Below, piece after piece: positions 44,371 to 47,222 of a stretch of DNA of 47,222 bases; position 1 is the stretch's first letter, and each line of letters begins with the position of its first letter. Made by a program: the position numbers and the translations under genes. A model generated the notes under the pieces. That model was not told where the DNA came from, ran no database searches, and saw only the letters and a list, made by a program, of their open reading frames with translations. The stretch spans positions 1 through 47,222 of the forward strand of contig CALCMJ010000021.1 of assembly GCA_937967615.1 (NCBI GenBank). The letters run 5' to 3'. The DNA comes from an uncultured Saprospiraceae bacterium (GTDB lineage: Bacteria > Bacteroidota > Bacteroidia > Chitinophagales > Saprospiraceae).

Positions 44371-44974
44371 ATTCATTTAGAGTTTAGTTACATGAACAAA
44401 TAACTGCTAGAGGTCCTCTCGCATACTTCGGGACTCCCTAATTGGAGGAGCGATAGCCTCAAAATAGATTTTTATCCCGGCACTCAGTATCAATATTCAG
44501 GAGAAGGTTACCGGTATCTTTCAAAAGTTTTGGCAAGTATAAATGAAATTCCATTTGAAAAACTTGACAGCCTCTTTCAAGAAGAAATTGTAAAACCATT
44601 GGAAGCTAATAAGCTGTATTTTCAATGAAATCAAGAAATTGATAGCAATCATGAAAAGAACATCCTTTCATCTCAAATAGTGAGTTATTAAAAGAGCAGA
44701 TCAAACTTCCAGAGAATGATATCAATTCAATTCTCATGAATGCATCAGGTTGGAGCCTTGGTTTTGGAATGATTCCTACATCTGCTGAGGTATGTTATTG
44801 GCATTCAGGCAACAATCAAGATTTTCAATCTTGGTTTCATTTTTTTATCCTGAAAGAAAATATGGAATAGTAATCTTTTCAAACTCTGACAAAATACAAA
44901 CACCTGAATTCTTTACTAAATTCTTTGACTTTCTTGATGACGGAATAGAATTCGATATGGACAATTTAGAATAA
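44371..44974 (+). pseudogene. Broken serine hydrolase (beta-lactamase-related) gene
   Basis: Fragments of a class C beta-lactamase-type serine hydrolase in changing frames. One frame reads LLEVLSHTSGLPNWRSDSLK, then DFYPGTQYQYSGEGYRYLSK and KPLEANKLYFQ before a stop near 44626. A second section reads GWSLGFGMIPTSAEV and YWHSGNNQDFQSW (about 44750-44835), and after a further frameshift KYGIVIFSNSDKIQTPEFFT to a stop at 44974. The N-terminal third with the S-x-x-K serine is missing. It lines up with the intact serine hydrolase at 45136 (LSHSTGLPNWR, YSGEG), but the two are only distantly similar, so it is a separate family member rather than a fresh copy. An attC-like site follows at once. Confidence 0.85.
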
Positions 44975-44986
44975 AATGAAATTTTG

Positions 44987-45125
44987 TTCATAACAATAAG
45001 TGATGATGTCATATGTTTTTGTCGCTTCATTTGATGCGCGTAGTTAAGCATTAGCTGAATATTTCTTATTATCTTAGTTTGGTGCACTAGCAAGCGTACA
45101 CCCCATAGTAAAAGCGTTACACACA
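44987..45125 (+). other. attC-like recombination site A
   Basis: The site starts with R''-like TTCATAAC (44987-44994), followed by AATAAGTGATGATGTCATAT, and ends about 130 bases later in GCGTTACACACA (45114-45125), which contains an R'-like GTTACAC core. The left arm (44991-45014) is identical in 23 of 24 positions to that of site B. The arms pair only imperfectly (ATGATGT with ACACCCCAT). The length is within the range of long attC sites such as the Vibrio repeats. Confidence 0.5.
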
Positions 45126-45135
45126 ATTAGAAAAA

Positions 45136-46332
45136 ATGAAGAATTGGCAATTGATATATATTATGGCTATTATATTACAAATTTCGTGCAATACTCCAAC
45201 TGATAATCAAATTAAAAGAATTGATGACTCAACAATCTCTGAAAAGCTGTTAGATAAAAAAATTAAGTCCCTTATAGATAAAGCAAATGTAACAGGAATT
45301 GCAATCTCAATTTTTAATTATCAGGATGTAGTTTATCAAAAAGCTTTCGGGTATTCAAATTTTGAAACAAAAGAATCCCTTGATGTTAATCATATATTTT
45401 ATGGAGCATCATTAAGTAAATCAGTTTTTGCTTACTTAGTCGCTCAATTATTAAGTGAGAATAAAATTGATTTAGACAAACCCGTACACTCATATTTTGA
45501 TATAGAATTGCCAGAAATATCAATTGATAAAGAATTTAGAAGATTGCATGACTTAAAGGGTGATGACCGGTATAAGCAGTTTACCACAAGGATGTGTCTT
45601 TCTCACTCAACTGGTCTTCCAAATTGGAGGTGGATAAATAATCCTGATGAAAAACTAAGAATTCATTTTGACCCAGGCACAAATCATAGTTATTCAGGTG
45701 AAGGGATAATGTTGGCACAATGGTTAGTCGAGCATATAACAAACGAAAAACTTGAAGACATAGCAAAGGAAAAGATTTTTATACCACTTGGGATGAAGAA
45801 TAGTGATTATTTATGGCGAGATGATTTCAAAAAACATTTCTGCTATGGACATTCAAAAAAACAAGAGAAACTTCCTAAGGATATAGAAACTGAAGATGCC
45901 GCAGCAGCTGGCTCAATGGAAACAACAATCATAGACTATTCTCTATTCTTGCAAAATATATTGCAATTGAGTAAAAAGAACTCAGAAGTCACAAAGAACC
46001 TATTCGCACCAACAATTAGAATAAAATCCAAAGCACAATTTGGACCTTTAGCTAAAGAAATTACAAATGAATACGATGATATTGAATTAAGTTATGGTTT
46101 AGGATGGGCAATACTAAAATCTCCATATGGAATTGGTGCTGGAAGAGGTGGACATAGTGAAGGATTTCAACACTACTCAATAATTTTTCCTGATAAAGGT
46201 ATTGGAGTTGTTTTTATGTCAAATAGCGATAATGCAGAAAGTATTTTTAAAGAATTATTAGAAATTACAATTGCGGATACTTTTACACCATGGAAATGGA
46301 AAGGTTATATTCCTTACGATTTAAATGAATAA
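45136..46332 (+). CDS. Serine hydrolase lipoprotein (beta-lactamase/penicillin-binding-like) in an integron-like cassette
   Basis: A 398-residue class C beta-lactamase-family serine hydrolase with a probable lipoprotein signal (MAIILQISC, Cys18). The catalytic S-x-x-K is S92-L-S-K95 in YGASLSKSVFAYLVAQLL. LSHSTGLPNWR is the family block at about 155. The second motif is Y186-S-G, instead of the usual Y-x-N, in HSYSGEGIMLAQWLVE, and the third is GGHSEGF, an HxG variant. Such proteins are usually esterases or D-amino-acid peptidases rather than true beta-lactamases. The gene begins 10 bases after the end of attC-like site A and its stop is 4 bases before the start of site B, leaving almost no free spacer, as in integron cassettes. 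Confidence 0.9.
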   Translation: MKNWQLIYIMAIILQISCNTPTDNQIKRIDDSTISEKLLDKKIKSLIDKANVTGIAISIFNYQDVVYQKAFGYSNFETKESLDVNHIFYGASLSKSVFAYLVAQLLSENKIDLDKPVHSYFDIELPEISIDKEFRRLHDLKGDDRYKQFTTRMCLSHSTGLPNWRWINNPDEKLRIHFDPGTNHSYSGEGIMLAQWLVEHITNEKLEDIAKEKIFIPLGMKNSDYLWRDDFKKHFCYGHSKKQEKLPKDIETEDAAAAGSMETTIIDYSLFLQNILQLSKKNSEVTKNLFAPTIRIKSKAQFGPLAKEITNEYDDIELSYGLGWAILKSPYGIGAGRGGHSEGFQHYSIIFPDKGIGVVFMSNSDNAESIFKELLEITIADTFTPWKWKGYIPYDLNE

Positions 46333-46336
46333 AAAC

Positions 46337-46414
46337 TGTGTGTAACAATAAGTGATGACGTCATATCTGTTTCGTACCTCACAGAGACGATGCATACTAT
46401 AACCGTTATAAGTA
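46337..46414 (+). other. attC-like recombination site B
   Basis: R''-like TGTGTGTAAC (46337-46346) is followed by AATAAGTGATGACGTCATAT. An imperfect stem follows, in which CGTC-(ATA)-TCTGT pairs with ACAGA-GACG and extra unpaired bases lie on the left arm. The site ends ATAACCGTTATAAG with an R'-like GTTATAA. TGTGTGTAAC is the exact complement of GTTACACACA at 45116-45125, just before this cassette's gene, as required if the cassette circle once joined these ends. The match of GTTATAA to GTTRRRY is imperfect. Confidence 0.55.
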
Positions 46415-46544
46415 TCTAGATTTAAGCTTTTAATTTTATGAGGTTTATGTAATTAAGCTTTTAAGATAATATTTCACTAAATCAGAAAACAGTTTGTCAT
46501 TTACTATACGATGGAGTTTAGATTTAAAGGAGGAGATAGATTTG

Positions 46545-46862
46545 TTAACTTGCTTTTTTCAATTCATACGGCTTCAAAAACGCATAGAATTTCAAGTTAA
46601 ACTCTACGCCTAATTTAAGAGCTATACGCTTTGTGATTTCTCTTCTATATTTAGTTATATCATTAATCAATTGAGGTGATACTTGAATTCTTTTTGAAAA
46701 TTCTTTTTGACTGATGTTGTTCTCAGTTAGCAATTCAATAAGCAACTCAACTGGATTTAGATTAAGTAAATATTTTTCAGTTTGTTCTTCATTGAATTTC
46801 TGAATTAAATAGGAGAGTAATTCAATTTCATTCTCACTTCTATTATCAAAACTCCCAAACAA
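46545..46862 (-). CDS. XRE-type helix-turn-helix protein (orphan antitoxin-like)
   Basis: Up to 105 residues with an HTH_3 domain in the second half: LIELLTENNISQKEFSKRIQVSPQLINDITKYRREITKR, then LALKLGVEF-like ending ALKLGVEFNLKFYAFLKPYE. The arrangement resembles HigA/MqsA-type antitoxins. No toxin gene is beside it on either side, and there is no ATG: the only start in frame is TTG at 46862, with a TGA two codons upstream. It may be a decayed toxin-antitoxin remnant or a regulator with an unusual start. It lies just beyond attC-like site B and might have belonged to another cassette. Confidence 0.6.
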   Translation of the reverse strand: MFGSFDNRSENEIELLSYLIQKFNEEQTEKYLLNLNPVELLIELLTENNISQKEFSKRIQVSPQLINDITKYRREITKRIALKLGVEFNLKFYAFLKPYELKKAS

Positions 46863-46955
46863 TATGACTCATATTGTGACAAGTTAGAAAGCCTTACAGA
46901 GAACTATGTAAAGCACAAATAATCTTTGAAATTTTACTTGCGTTTAAGTGTTCTT

Positions 46956-47045
46956 GCGATAAGGGTTGTAAGGGCACGCTTGCGTGGTCCCGCAAGGGAC
47001 GGAACCCCTGGAAGACCTGACCACTGCGAAGCAGTGGGATCGCCC
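46956..47045 (+). repeat. Dispersed three-hairpin GC-rich repeat, copy 2
   Basis: In order: GCG-ATA-AGGG, GTAAGGG, hairpin CACGC-TT-GCGTG (46975-46986), hairpin GTCCC-GCAA-GGGAC (46987-47000), GGAACCCCTGGAAGACC, hairpin CACTGC-GAA-GCAGTG (47022-47036) and GGGATCGCCC. The constant blocks match the minus-strand copy at 23746-23852; the stems do not match in sequence but are still paired. Confidence 0.7.
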
Positions 47046-47048
47046 ATA

Positions 47049-47082
47049 TAAAAAAAGCCCTGAAGTTTCCTCCAAGGCTTAT
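47049..47082 (-). terminator. Rho-independent terminator of the thioredoxin-family gene
   Basis: On the minus strand AGCCTTGGAG pairs with CTTCAGGGCT (two wobbles) around GAAA, followed by a T-run. It lies 22 bases after the stop at 47105. Confidence 0.88.
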
Positions 47083-47104
47083 ATATATATCGTAATTAAA
47101 ATTC

Positions 47105-47222
47105 TTACTTTTTCATTTTTGCAAGCACGTCTTCTAACTCAACTTCATCGCCAGGGTTATAGCCATTATGTGAGTAAACAATCTCGCCATTACCATCTAA
47201 TACAAATGTTTGTGGGATAGTC
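47105..47222 (-). CDS. Thioredoxin-family (TlpA/ResA-like) protein, C-terminal fragment at window edge
   Basis: The last 38 codons of a minus-strand gene whose start lies beyond the window. It reads TIPQTFVLDGNGEIVYSHNG and ends ELEDVLAKMKK. T-I-P-Q-T-F-V-L-D with the cis-proline is the conserved loop opposite the active site in TlpA/ResA thioredoxin-like proteins, followed by the final strand and helix. The CxxC motif would be upstream and out of view. A strong terminator follows. Confidence 0.8.
   Translation of the reverse strand, partial: TIPQTFVLDGNGEIVYSHNGYNPGDEVELEDVLAKMKK

Noticed and set aside
44387-44398. GTTACATGAAC as the upstream partner of the site A R'' sequence TTCATAAC
   Set aside because: It needs a two-base insertion to match and lies inside the remains of the hydrolase coding sequence, so it cannot be the cassette boundary.
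45136-46332. True antibiotic-inactivating beta-lactamase
   Set aside because: The second motif is Y-S-G and the third HxG-like rather than Y-x-N and KTG, and the family is mostly esterases and peptidases, so resistance is not supported.

Overview
The window reads as chromosomal DNA of a Bacteroidota bacterium, most likely a Saprospiria/Lewinella-like lineage. The evidence is the low GC content, Bacteroidota-style lipoproteins, two large cysteine-rich secreted proteins carrying the two classes of type IX secretion (T9SS) sorting domain (type A at 461-4885, type B/CHU_C at 12247-14595), and candidate TAnnTTTG -7 boxes. This is inference from gene content; no marker gene for taxonomy is present.

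Layout. 1-460 holds a GC-rich hairpin cluster. 461-14595 carries the two T9SS proteins with assorted hydrolases between them (two alpha/beta hydrolases, an M20 amidohydrolase, a metallo-beta-lactamase-fold protein), PlsC, a small FGE-like lipoprotein, a Cys-cluster protein, a thioredoxin-like lipoprotein and a cytochrome c lipoprotein. 14615-21397 has a DMT permease, acyl-CoA dehydrogenase, an MDR oxidoreductase, an M24 peptidase, a sodium/solute symporter and a small secreted NTF2-like protein. 21500-22013 is a tRNA-Val(GAC) gene preceded by a degenerate array of tRNA fragments and hairpin modules. 22088-27826 has an exported amidohydrolase, a SorAB-like sulfite dehydrogenase pair, a VOC protein and XdhC. 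28221-32830 (minus strand) is a tight operon: DUF2891 lipoprotein, a non-canonical Nramp-like transporter and the three 5-oxoprolinase subunits PxpA, PxpB and PxpC. 32868-44109 has a DUF1684 lipoprotein, malate:quinone oxidoreductase, a FIST sensor with a hybrid histidine kinase, MarC, an Lrp/AsnC regulator, a PaaE-like reductase, a GT2 glycosyltransferase and an ABC-F ATPase. 44110-47222 is an accessory island: a broken serine-hydrolase gene, an intact serine hydrolase bounded by two attC-like sites, an orphan HTH protein, a dispersed hairpin repeat and the 3' end of a thioredoxin-family gene.

How genes work together. PxpABC with the Nramp-like permease should take up and open 5-oxoproline to glutamate. 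The Moco sulfite dehydrogenase passes electrons to its membrane-anchored cytochrome c. FIST and the hybrid kinase form a two-gene signalling unit with an 8-base overlap. Acyl-CoA dehydrogenase and the MDR oxidoreductase are probably co-transcribed.

The strongest leads beyond normal annotation are: (i) the integron-like cassette at about 45117-46405, whose 5' boundary GTTACACACA is an exact 10-base complement of the TGTGTGTAAC after its gene; (ii) the tRNA-Val-linked modules with constant loops and covarying stems at 21592-21903; (iii) a three-hairpin dispersed repeat with constant blocks and compensatory stems at 23746-23852 and 46956-47045; and (iv) the Nramp-like protein that has lost the metal ligands and sits in a 5-oxoproline operon.
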